Source: a bacterium
GTDB taxonomy: Bacteria > Bacteroidota > Ignavibacteria > Kapaibacteriales > UBA2268
Direction: 5' to 3'
NCBI GenBank assembly: GCA_030431515.1
Contig: JAUIIX010000030.1
Span: 1-36,927, forward strand
Length of the DNA stretch: 36,927 bases
The notes beneath the pieces were generated by a model that worked only from the letters and a program-made list of their open reading frames with translations, had not been told where the DNA came from and made no database searches. The position numbers and the translations under genes were made by a program. Shown in pieces: positions 16,983 through 24,605 of this stretch (position 1 is the stretch's first letter; each line of letters begins with the position of its first letter).

Positions 16983-17543
16983 TTAATTTTCTTGAACTTG
17001 TTTTTCTAATAATTCAAACATTTTGTTTGAATTAGGGTTACCTTTTCCTACTATGTTACCATATTTATCTATCATATAATAATATGGGAAAAAGTCAATA
17101 GGGTAGATTGATCTAAGATTTTTATATTTATCCTGATTAAATATATTATATATCTTTTTGTCAGGAGTTAACTTAGTAATAAATTCATCTTCATCATAGT
17201 CTATTAAAACTCTAATGATTTCTAATTCAGAATTTTTATATTGTTCATGTAATTCAATTAGTTTTGGGTCAAAAAGTCTGCAATAGACACACCAACTTGC
17301 TCCAAATGAAATTAAAACAGTTTTATTTCTAAAATCGTTTAATTGAACAGGTTGTTTAGAGTCAGGATTCATAACAAAATTAGGTGCTTTATCGCCTATA
17401 TTAAGTTCTTTTGGTGTGTTAAAATAATCAATACTTCTAACATCATAAGGTGAAGTTGTTTCAAAATTAGATTTTATCTCACTATTTTCTTTACACGAAA
17501 ATAATACAATATTAAAAATAAAAATTATTATTATTGCTTTCAT
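16983..17543 (-). CDS. Thioredoxin-like (TlpA/ResA-type) lipoprotein
   Basis: A 186-residue envelope thiol-disulfide protein. A lipobox ending LFSC puts the lipidated cysteine at 17. The thioredoxin domain spans about 47-186: GDKAPNFVMN, then ISFGASWCVYCRLFDP with redox cysteines 85 and 88, and a cis-proline region DFFPYYYMID with Pro153. It probably faces the periplasm and reduces or isomerises disulfides; the partner is unknown. Some family members lack the second cysteine, but here CxxC is intact. Its stop is one base from the convergent DUF1501 stop, and its promoter region is shared divergently with the 17609 gene. Confidence 0.85.
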   Translation of the reverse strand: MKAIIIIFIFNIVLFSCKENSEIKSNFETTSPYDVRSIDYFNTPKELNIGDKAPNFVMNPDSKQPVQLNDFRNKTVLISFGASWCVYCRLFDPKLIELHEQYKNSELEIIRVLIDYDEDEFITKLTPDKKIYNIFNQDKYKNLRSIYPIDFFPYYYMIDKYGNIVGKGNPNSNKMFELLEKQVQEN

Positions 17544-17545
17544 TA

Positions 17546-17579
17546 TTTGCTTTTTTAATCTAAAAAATTCTTATATTTG
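17546..17579 (+). promoter_or_regulatory. Bacteroidota-type promoter of the IPT/TIG lipoprotein operon
   Basis: TTTG at 17546-17549 and TATATTTG at 17572-17579 are 22 bases apart, both exact matches to the consensus. Predicted start is about 25 bases before the ATG at 17609. The -33 box is only 3 bases from the start codon of the divergent thioredoxin-like gene. Confidence 0.55.
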
Positions 17580-17608
17580 TTTTTAAAAATTTAACAAAGT
17601 TAAATATT

Positions 17609-18886
17609 ATGACGAAGTTACGATTGATATTATTGTTATTTGCAATTATTTTTCTTGCATCTTGCAATGAAGATGATGAAATACAAGAGTTTACTATTAT
17701 TAGTTTCACACCAAAAAGTGCTTTAGAAGGTGATAAAATAACTGTAATTGGTAAAGATTTTCCTAATGATAAACGTAACACTTTAGTTACTGTAAATGGA
17801 TTAGAGTTTGCTGTTGAATCGATCAATAATGATACTCTTGTTTGTTTTGTACCAAAGAATGCTCAAAGTGGTCAAATAAGAGTGGTTTATAAAGGAAATG
17901 ATGCCATAAGTACTGAAACCTTATCTATCGAAAAATTTGAAATTATAGATTTCATTCCAAATGTAGGGTTTGAGGGAGATGTAGTAAGTATTAGTGGAAA
18001 TGGATTTACTACTGAAAAAAATGATTTGAATGTTAAATTCAATGGTGTCGATGCAGTTATTTTGCAATCAAATATCAATACAATTTTAGTAAAGATACCT
18101 CCTACTGCAACAACTGGTAGAGTAACAGTAAGTTATAATAATACTACTATAACAAGTGCTTATGATTTTAAAATAGTAGAAAAAATAGATAAAGAAGATC
18201 CCAAAGGAAATGCAGAAGTTTATTTACCTGTTGTTACAAATTCACTTTTATTTCAAAATTGGGAGTATGATGAAGAAGATAAAAGAACAGGTTTTCCTGA
18301 ATTAGATTCTACTTGGTTTCAAGGAAATATGAATCATAACGGTTTTCCTTCTACTAAGGTTAATATTAAAAATATTAGTACTAATGAAATTGAAGAAAGA
18401 TTTTATCGTGCAAGCGGTAATCAATATTATGCTGATGGTAAATTAGAAACTCAATTGCCTGAATTATTTTCTGATCAATTAGGTAATGATATTGACTGGG
18501 TTGTTCTATTAGATTTAGATAGAACAAGTTGGCAAGTATATAATATTGATGGAATAAGCTTTCAGATTCCATTACAAGGGCAAACTGCTAATGTTGAATT
18601 GAGTTCTACTGGTAATGCTAAAATAATTGGTCAACCAAGAATGGAAACTATAGCTGGCAAAGAGTTAGAGATAATCGAAGTTGAATATACTTTTGTAACT
18701 GATATTACAATTAGAATTGGATTTTTTCCTTTAAGTCAAGGGTCAGAAACTAAATCAAGATATTGGTTTGCTAAAGGTTATGGGATTGTAAAAGAAATAT
18801 TTTATAATGGGGAAGAAACAGGCACTCCTATTGGTGGTGATTTTTCTACTCCAGGTGAAAGAGTTTTATTTAAAATTAACGAATAA
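17609..18886 (+). CDS. Lipoprotein with two IPT/TIG domains
   Basis: A 425-residue lipoprotein. FLASC gives a lipid-modified cysteine at 19, followed by acidic residues. Two immunoglobulin-like IPT/TIG domains follow at about 29-108 and 111-188, each with the family signature (FTPKSALEGDKITVIGKDF in the first; FIPNVGFEGDVVSISGNGF in the second). Residues 195-425 form a separate domain I do not recognise; its end contains the SRYWFAKGYGIVKE pattern seen in several Bacteroidota lipoproteins of unknown function. It is probably a surface-anchored binding protein. The next gene, a HAD hydrolase, starts 12 bases downstream, so they may share a transcript, although the functions look unrelated. Confidence 0.82.
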   Translation: MTKLRLILLLFAIIFLASCNEDDEIQEFTIISFTPKSALEGDKITVIGKDFPNDKRNTLVTVNGLEFAVESINNDTLVCFVPKNAQSGQIRVVYKGNDAISTETLSIEKFEIIDFIPNVGFEGDVVSISGNGFTTEKNDLNVKFNGVDAVILQSNINTILVKIPPTATTGRVTVSYNNTTITSAYDFKIVEKIDKEDPKGNAEVYLPVVTNSLLFQNWEYDEEDKRTGFPELDSTWFQGNMNHNGFPSTKVNIKNISTNEIEERFYRASGNQYYADGKLETQLPELFSDQLGNDIDWVVLLDLDRTSWQVYNIDGISFQIPLQGQTANVELSSTGNAKIIGQPRMETIAGKELEIIEVEYTFVTDITIRIGFFPLSQGSETKSRYWFAKGYGIVKEIFYNGEETGTPIGGDFSTPGERVLFKINE

Positions 18887-18898
18887 GAAATAATATTA

Positions 18899-19636
18899 AT
18901 GAAAAAAGCGATTACAATAGACTTTTGGAATACCCTTTATGATTCTACTAATGGTTTGGAACGTAATAAATATCGTCAGAGGGTTTTGATAAATGAGTTA
19001 GATAAATATGGGATAATGGTTCTTGCAGAGGAATATGATAGAGCAATGAAAGCAACTTGGGATTTCTTTGAAATTACTTGGAAGAATGAACATAAAACTC
19101 CAACTGCTCGTGAATGTGTTGAGTATTTTTGGGATTTTGTTAAAGTTCCTAAAGATATGGACTCAATTGAGATTGTAACTCAAGCTTTTGAGGACTCTGT
19201 TATTGTTCATAAACCTAAATTAATAAGCAATGTAAAAGAATCACTTGATATTCTTTCTAATGAATTTGATTTGGCGATAATATCAGATACTGGGTTTTCT
19301 CCTGGCAATATTTTGAAGCAATTAATGATAGAAGATGATATTGAAAAGTATTTTAAAGGGTTTAGTTTTTCGAATGAAACAGGATTTTCTAAGCCAAATG
19401 AAAATGCTTTTAAAATAGCTTTAGAGCAGTTAGGTGTTAGTGCCGATAATTCTTTACATATTGGAGATATAGAGCATACGGATATTGTAGGTTCAAAAAA
19501 TTATGGAATGAAATCTATTAGATTTTCTGGTTCGGTTACTGAATACACTACAAGAAACAATTCTAAATCAACTTTGGCTGATTATGAAACAGATTCTTGG
19601 ACTGATATTGTAAGTAAAATTAATGATTTAGTATGA
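18899..19636 (+). CDS. HAD-superfamily hydrolase with atypical motif I
   Basis: A 245-residue cytoplasmic HAD-family phosphatase-like protein. Motif I is DFWNTLYDS with the nucleophile Asp8; the usual second aspartate (DxD) is Trp10, so the general acid/base residue is absent. Motif II is IISDTG near 127-132, motif III includes Lys165 in GFSKPN, and motif IV is GDIEHTD with Asp190 and Asp195. A helical cap lies between motifs I and II (about 18-100), as in subfamily IA. DxWxT variants occur among HAD proteins, so this is probably a real variant rather than an error. The substrate is unknown. The stop overlaps the next start by four bases. Confidence 0.85.
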   Translation: MKKAITIDFWNTLYDSTNGLERNKYRQRVLINELDKYGIMVLAEEYDRAMKATWDFFEITWKNEHKTPTARECVEYFWDFVKVPKDMDSIEIVTQAFEDSVIVHKPKLISNVKESLDILSNEFDLAIISDTGFSPGNILKQLMIEDDIEKYFKGFSFSNETGFSKPNENAFKIALEQLGVSADNSLHIGDIEHTDIVGSKNYGMKSIRFSGSVTEYTTRNNSKSTLADYETDSWTDIVSKINDLV

Positions 19637-21075
19637 TAATTAAAACTGATAAAACTACTTTTGAGAACTATTTAAAAGATGCTTCTAATTATTATGGTGA
19701 TTGTGAAAAGTTAATCTTGGTTGAGAATAAAGATGAAATAATTGATATTTTTAAACAAGCAAATATTGAAAATACAAAAATTACTATCCAAGGTTCGAGA
19801 ACTGGTTTAACTGGTTCGGCAATATCTGATAATGGAATATTAATTTCAACAGAACTGTTAAATCATTGTAATATTGATATAAATAACAAAACAGTTTGGG
19901 TTGGACCTGGTTTGAAGTATTTTGAATTAAATGATATTTTAAAAGAACAAAAATTATTTTTCCCTCCTAATCCAACTGAAACTACATCTTCTATTGGTGG
20001 AAATATTGCTACAAATGCTTCAGGTAGCAGAACTTTTAAATATGGTGCTACTCGTGATTGGGTAATGGAGCTAAAAATAATATTAGCAAGTGGGGAAGAC
20101 CTTCATATCAAAAGAGGTGAGTATATTGTTAAGAATAATAGAATTAAATTCTCTGATTACAATATTCATTTTGATGATGTATTTATGCCTGAAATTAAAC
20201 ATGCCGCTGGCTATTATCTAAAGAATGGAATGGATTTAATAGATTTGTTTATTGGTTCTGAAGGTACTCTTGGCTTTATTTATGATGCAAAATTAAGGTT
20301 ATTAGATATAGCAAATGAACTAATAGGATTGATAGTGTTCTTTAGAGATAAAACAGAACTATTTGATTTCTTAGAAGAAACTCGAGATTTGTCAATTAAA
20401 AACTTTGAATTAGATGGTGAAATATCAGCCCGATTAATTGAGTATTTTGATGAGAATTCTTTGAAAATCTTGAGAAATCATTATCCTCAATTACCTGATA
20501 GTATTCATTCAGCAATATGGATAGAGCAAGAAGTTGAAAGTAATATTGATAATTATTTAGAAAAGTGGTTTGAATTAATTGAGAAAAATTGTTCTTTAGC
20601 TAATCATACTTGGACTGCACTGACTGATAACGAACATATTGAATTTGCAAAGTTTAGGCATAAATTACCAGAAGAAGTGTATGAAAACTTGGCAAATAAG
20701 AATATTCAAAAAATAGGAACTGATACGGCTGTAGAATCAAAATATTTTAAAGATTATTATGATTTTTTATATAAAGAATTAGATTCTTTAAAGTTAGATT
20801 ATATTGTATTTGGTCATATTGGAAATTCTCATTTACATGCTAATGTCTTTTATCAAAATGAAAATGAATTGAGGAAGGCAAAGGAATTTTATAAAAAATT
20901 AATAAAATATACTGTTGGATTGCAAGGAACTGTATCAGCTGAACATGGAATAGGGAAGATAAAAAAAGAATATTTAGAGTTGATGTATGGTAGCAAGTTA
21001 AATGAAATGAAAAAGATAAAAAAATCATTTGATAAAAATATAATACTTGGCTATGGTAATTTATTTGATATATAA
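19633..21075 (+). CDS. FAD-linked oxidase, GlcD / D-lactate dehydrogenase type
   Basis: A 480-residue flavoprotein of the vanillyl-alcohol-oxidase fold. The FAD-binding half includes TIQGSRTGLTGS at 51-62 and PPNPTETTSSIGGNIATNAS, then GSEGTLGFIYDAKLRL. The C-terminal FAD-oxidase domain has FGHIGNSHLHANVF and SAEHGIGKIKKEYL, whose histidines bind metal or substrate carboxylate in relatives. Such enzymes oxidise 2-hydroxy acids (D-lactate, glycolate or D-2-hydroxyglutarate); the substrate cannot be told here. There is no signal or membrane segment. It overlaps the HAD gene by four bases (ATGA) and ends four bases from the convergent hprK. Confidence 0.9.
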   Translation: MIIKTDKTTFENYLKDASNYYGDCEKLILVENKDEIIDIFKQANIENTKITIQGSRTGLTGSAISDNGILISTELLNHCNIDINNKTVWVGPGLKYFELNDILKEQKLFFPPNPTETTSSIGGNIATNASGSRTFKYGATRDWVMELKIILASGEDLHIKRGEYIVKNNRIKFSDYNIHFDDVFMPEIKHAAGYYLKNGMDLIDLFIGSEGTLGFIYDAKLRLLDIANELIGLIVFFRDKTELFDFLEETRDLSIKNFELDGEISARLIEYFDENSLKILRNHYPQLPDSIHSAIWIEQEVESNIDNYLEKWFELIEKNCSLANHTWTALTDNEHIEFAKFRHKLPEEVYENLANKNIQKIGTDTAVESKYFKDYYDFLYKELDSLKLDYIVFGHIGNSHLHANVFYQNENELRKAKEFYKKLIKYTVGLQGTVSAEHGIGKIKKEYLELMYGSKLNEMKKIKKSFDKNIILGYGNLFDI

Positions 21076-21079
21076 GTAA

Positions 21080-22090
21080 TTATTCTATATCACCTTGAAA
21101 ATAATCAACCATTCTTTCTTCATAATCTTTACTTTTCATTTTAATTTTTTCAGCTAACTTATTAGAGAATACTTCTGCGGCATCATACCCATAAGTTTTT
21201 AACAAATAGTTAAGTGCGATGACTTCAGCTATAACTGTTACGTTTTTACCAGGTATTATCGGTAATTTAACAGTGTTAATTTCAACACCCATGATTTCTG
21301 AAGGTACTTGTTCTAATCCTGTTCGTGTATATTCAGAATTTTCTTTCCATTCTTCTAATTCAACAACAATTTCTAATCTTTTTTGGAATCTAATTGATCT
21401 TATTCCAAACATTTGTCTTACATCAATAATTCCTAGACCTCTTATCTCCATAAAATGCTGAACTAAACTTGTTCCAGTCCCTAAGAGAGTAGTTTCGCCC
21501 TTTTTGTTTATCATTACTATGTCGTCGGCTACAAGTCTGTGGCCTCGTTCTATTAAGTCGAGGGCAATTTCAGATTTACCTATACCACTTCTACCAACAA
21601 ATAATAAACCAACACCATACACATCTACAAAAGAGCCATGAACCATAGATTTTTCTATAAATTGGTCATCTAAGAAGTCTGATAATATAGCTGATGCTTT
21701 GGTAGATTCGAATTTAGTTTTGAAAACTGCAATTTTATATTTCTTACAAATATTTAGTAAATCATCATCAAAAATATGATTATTTGTTAAAATAATACAA
21801 GGTAATCTAAATTTAGAAATTTTTTCAAATGCAGCTATTCTTGCTTCTCGTGATAAACTTTTTAAATAATATATTTCAGTATTTCCAAATAATTGAACCG
21901 ATTTAAAGTTAAACAGTTCTACATAGCCAGTTAATGCTAGTTGTGGCCTATGTATATGTTTGCTAACTAACTTATTATCAAAACCAGTTTCATCAAGTAA
22001 TGAAACTGGTTTGATTGGTGATTTAAGAAGTAAAGAAACGCTAATTTCTTCTTTCTTCATTATTTCTAAATTTGAAAACTGATTAGGCAT
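21080..22090 (-). CDS. hprK: HPr kinase/phosphorylase
   Basis: A 336-residue bifunctional kinase/phosphorylase that acts on a serine of the PTS protein HPr or a homologue. Seen: His151 in the VHGSFVDVYGVGLLFVG strand, the Walker A loop GRSGIGKS at 166-173, the Asp pair at 189-190 (LVADDIV), the HprK signature EIRGLGIIDV at 215-224, and the C-terminal IAEVIALNYLLKTYGYDA. Length is normal. It follows hpf by five bases. In proteobacteria hprK is also near hpf (rpoN locus); no rpoN, ptsN or HPr gene is in this window. It probably links carbon or energy status to regulation rather than to sugar uptake (inference). Confidence 0.94.
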   Translation of the reverse strand: MPNQFSNLEIMKKEEISVSLLLKSPIKPVSLLDETGFDNKLVSKHIHRPQLALTGYVELFNFKSVQLFGNTEIYYLKSLSREARIAAFEKISKFRLPCIILTNNHIFDDDLLNICKKYKIAVFKTKFESTKASAILSDFLDDQFIEKSMVHGSFVDVYGVGLLFVGRSGIGKSEIALDLIERGHRLVADDIVMINKKGETTLLGTGTSLVQHFMEIRGLGIIDVRQMFGIRSIRFQKRLEIVVELEEWKENSEYTRTGLEQVPSEIMGVEINTVKLPIIPGKNVTVIAEVIALNYLLKTYGYDAAEVFSNKLAEKIKMKSKDYEERMVDYFQGDIE

Positions 22091-22095
22091 TTTAT

Positions 22096-22380
22096 TTATT
22101 GATTAATCTTTGTTTTATGTTTTTTTATTTGTCTTGCCATTCTATCTGTTGCATCATGAAGTGCTTTTTTAAGATCATCGTTTTCTTCACTAATTACTAA
22201 AGTTTTTTCTTTAATATAAATTTTAATTTCAACAGATTTCGGTACTTGATTTGAAAATACAACATCACCAGATATTATATTATCATGAAATCTTTCTAAT
22301 TTTGTTAACGATTCAAGTGCTAAGTCTTGTAAATTAGGATGCTGACCTTCGAAATGTCTAAATGTTACGTTCGTTTCCAT
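22096..22380 (-). CDS. hpf: Ribosome hibernation-promoting factor, short type (HPF/RaiA)
   Basis: A 94-residue cytoplasmic ribosome-binding protein that silences ribosomes in starvation. Seen: VTFRHFEGQHPNLQDLALESL, then LERFHDNIISGDVVF, VEIKIYIKEKTLVI and the helix DLKKALHDATDRMARQIKKHK, which together give the beta-alpha-beta-beta-beta-alpha fold of the family. There is no C-terminal dimerisation extension, so it is the short form. Its start codon lies 23 bases inside the end of the preceding barrel gene, suggesting translational coupling. It is followed by hprK. Confidence 0.9.
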   Translation of the reverse strand: METNVTFRHFEGQHPNLQDLALESLTKLERFHDNIISGDVVFSNQVPKSVEIKIYIKEKTLVISEENDDLKKALHDATDRMARQIKKHKTKINQ

Positions 22381-23164
22381 TCTGAACCTCTTTTTTATTG
22401 TGATAAAAATTTATTGTAATACCAAAGTTTATTTCAAATATAAAGTTATTAAACCAAAATGATTCATTTAGAGAGTTAACATGATTTTCAAATTGATTGC
22501 TAATAACTGAGAAAAAATCAATTTTTCGAAAAACATAGTTTATTCTTGGTTCAATTGTTATTCCTCCAAGCATTGATTGTTTTTCTTCTTTGTCGAATCC
22601 AAGTTCAGTTCCAGCATATAATCTAATAATAGGGAAGAACATCAGTTCGTCGTATCTAAGTCCACCTTTTCTTTTGTCCCAATCATAAGTATTTATTTCT
22701 TCATTCCAATACATTTTAGTTACAGTTGTACCTAAAGCAATTCCTCCATAAGTTTTGAATTGTTGGCGTTGTCTTGGATTATATTCAAACATTAAAAGAA
22801 CTGGGAAGTCTATCATTTTAAAATCTTCATTGACTAATCGAGTTGATAAACCACTATTATTTATATTTTGTTCAAAGGTATCATACATACTAAATTGTAA
22901 ATATGAAATGGAATATCCAATTCTATATTTTTTTTTGAACTCATATTTAGTTGAAAAACTGAAATTAGGATTAGTTTTAATTTCATTATTAAATCCACCA
23001 ATTATTTTGTTGTATTTTTCAAAGAACTTTGCATCAGAACTAGCGTTTGAAAAACCAATACTTAAATTTACAACTGAGTTAACATTTTTATTTATTTCTT
23101 CATCTTTATCTTCATAAGAGTAAAGATTGGAAAAAGATAATAATAATATTAACATTATGTTCAT
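22358..23164 (-). CDS. Outer-membrane beta-barrel protein, PorT-like
   Basis: A 268-residue protein from the preferred ATG at 23164, which overlaps the accD stop by one base (TAATG) like other junctions here. An upstream ATG at 23182 would add six residues (MVHGKI) and is less likely. A Sec signal peptide is visible (MNIMLILLLSFSNLYS). The mature part has alternating hydrophobic/aromatic strands typical of small barrels, for example YRIGYSISYLQFSMYD, and TYGGIALGTTVTKMYW, and ends NFGITINFYHNKK. It belongs broadly to the PorT/OmpW-like group; the specific function is unknown. The last 23 bases overlap hpf. Confidence 0.72.
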   Translation of the reverse strand: MNIMLILLLSFSNLYSYEDKDEEINKNVNSVVNLSIGFSNASSDAKFFEKYNKIIGGFNNEIKTNPNFSFSTKYEFKKKYRIGYSISYLQFSMYDTFEQNINNSGLSTRLVNEDFKMIDFPVLLMFEYNPRQRQQFKTYGGIALGTTVTKMYWNEEINTYDWDKRKGGLRYDELMFFPIIRLYAGTELGFDKEEKQSMLGGITIEPRINYVFRKIDFFSVISNQFENHVNSLNESFWFNNFIFEINFGITINFYHNKKEVQNGNERNI

Positions 23165-24003
23165 TATTTTGCCATGAACCATTCAATAAAGTAGGAAAGT
23201 GTGTTCTTCATTTCTTTTCTATGGACGATTTTATCGATAAATCCGTGTTCTAAAAGAAATTCTGCTCTTTGAAACCCTTTAGGAAGTTTTTTCTTAATTG
23301 TATCTTCAATTACTCTTGGACCAGCAAATCCAATTAAGGCACCTGGTTCAGCAAGAATTATATCTCCAAGCATTGCATAAGATGCACTAACCCCTCCAGT
23401 AGTAGGATCGCTTAAAATTGAAATGTAAGGTAAGTTGTTATCTGCTAATCTTGATAATGCTACACTTGTTTTTGCCATTTGCATAAGTGAAAGTGCTGCT
23501 TCTTGCATTCTCGCACCTCCTGATGCAGATATACAAATGAAAGGGATTTTATTATCTATTGCATAATTAACGGCTCTAACGAATTTTTCACCAACTACCG
23601 ACCCCATACTTCCACCAATGAATCCAAAATTCATACAAGCGAAAGATACATTATTTCCATTTATTTTACCATATCCAGTTGTTAGAGCATCATTAAATTC
23701 AGTTGATGAATATGCTTTCTCTAATCTATCTTTATAAGATTTGGTATCAACAAACTTTAGAGGATCACCAGATCTCACTTTTTCGTTAGTCTCTTTAAAT
23801 GTATTTTTATCAAATAATATTTTGATATACTCTTTACTACCAATTCGAAAATGATGTGTACTATTTGGATCAGTAAACATATTTTCTTCAAGTTGAGATT
23901 TGTAAATTATTTCACCAGAAGGACTTTTAGTCCATAATCCTTCAGGCATTTCTTTAGTTTCGTTATCTTTTATATTTTTTCCAGATCTATTAAACCAAGC
24001 CAT
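23164..24003 (-). CDS. accD: Acetyl-CoA carboxylase carboxyltransferase subunit beta, zinc-ribbon cysteines absent
   Basis: A 279-residue beta subunit that, with AccA, transfers CO2 from biotin to acetyl-CoA to make malonyl-CoA. The carboxyltransferase core is well conserved: SGGARMQEAALSLMQMAKTS, SDPTTGGVSASYAMLGD and GFAGPRVIEDTIKK. The N-terminal ribbon, which in most bacteria has four zinc-binding cysteines, is here LWTKSPSGEIIY and MFTDPNSTHHFRIG: the positions carry Ser27, a gap near Gly30, Asp45 and Ser48. From memory, other Bacteroidota AccD proteins look the same, so this is probably a lineage trait rather than decay. Flanking junctions overlap by one base each, placing it in one operon with its neighbours. 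Confidence 0.94.
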   Translation of the reverse strand: MAWFNRSGKNIKDNETKEMPEGLWTKSPSGEIIYKSQLEENMFTDPNSTHHFRIGSKEYIKILFDKNTFKETNEKVRSGDPLKFVDTKSYKDRLEKAYSSTEFNDALTTGYGKINGNNVSFACMNFGFIGGSMGSVVGEKFVRAVNYAIDNKIPFICISASGGARMQEAALSLMQMAKTSVALSRLADNNLPYISILSDPTTGGVSASYAMLGDIILAEPGALIGFAGPRVIEDTIKKKLPKGFQRAEFLLEHGFIDKIVHRKEMKNTLSYFIEWFMAK

Positions 24004-24545
24004 TAGTTTTCCTCCGTTGCTTCTATATCAATTACATCAATTCCAGTACCTTCAAATATATGCAATATTGAACCATAATTTAATCGTTCAACTGAATTAA
24101 AGAAAGGTGCAGGTTTAAGTGTTATATCCATAATACCCATATCGGTAAATTCTCCAGTGATTACATCAATGTTGTCCATTTTCTTAATTACTATTGATAC
24201 GACTTTTCCTAAATGAGGTTTTATTTTTTTAATAATTTGTTTTTGAATTTCGGGGTTTCTTAATTTAACATTTAAACCCTTTACTTGTTTTAAAGTTAAT
24301 AATTCGCTTCCGTTTTTATTATAGATAGCGAAAATTCTTTTTTTATCACCTTCAAAAAACTTAATATTTACAGCACCATCGGCTGCAAAGTCTGATGATA
24401 ATTGAATTGTACTCGCATTCATATTTTTTAGAATACCCTTTTGTACTCTTAAAACATTTTTGTTAAAATCTTTGTAAATTATGGATAAAACTGTTGATTT
24501 ATGTTTAGAAATTATTTGTAAAACATTTTGAGTTATATTATTCAT
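24003..24545 (-). CDS. Unknown protein, possibly two Sm-like domains
   Basis: A 180-residue protein from the preferred ATG at 24545; an ATG at 24584 would add 13 residues but lies upstream of the start expected from a TAATTTTG box (complement of 24582-24589). I do not recognise a family. Both halves show one pattern: a helix, then a strand of the type VLSIIYK or VVSIVIKK, then G-(I/E)-(L/F) and a strand IQL or ITLK, ending with a later turn (LLTLKQVKGL; SILHIFEG). This resembles Sm/LSm or RimP C-terminal folds and would suggest RNA or ribosome contact, as inference only. It has no signal or membrane segment. It ends one base into accD, so it heads that operon. Confidence 0.7.
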   Translation of the reverse strand: MNNITQNVLQIISKHKSTVLSIIYKDFNKNVLRVQKGILKNMNASTIQLSSDFAADGAVNIKFFEGDKKRIFAIYNKNGSELLTLKQVKGLNVKLRNPEIQKQIIKKIKPHLGKVVSIVIKKMDNIDVITGEFTDMGIMDITLKPAPFFNSVERLNYGSILHIFEGTGIDVIDIEATEEN

Positions 24546-24605
24546 TTTTCCCTGATAATAATTTTGTAAGACTAAATTAAGCAAAATTAATAAATATTAC
24601 AAATA

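Noticed and set aside
24582-24589. TAATTTTG box upstream of the Sm-like gene as a promoter, with similar boxes at 26667-26674, 31879-31886 and 17595-17602
   Set aside because: No TTG or TTTG at suitable distance was found for these four minus-strand boxes, and such octamers are frequent in AT-rich DNA; used only as weak support.
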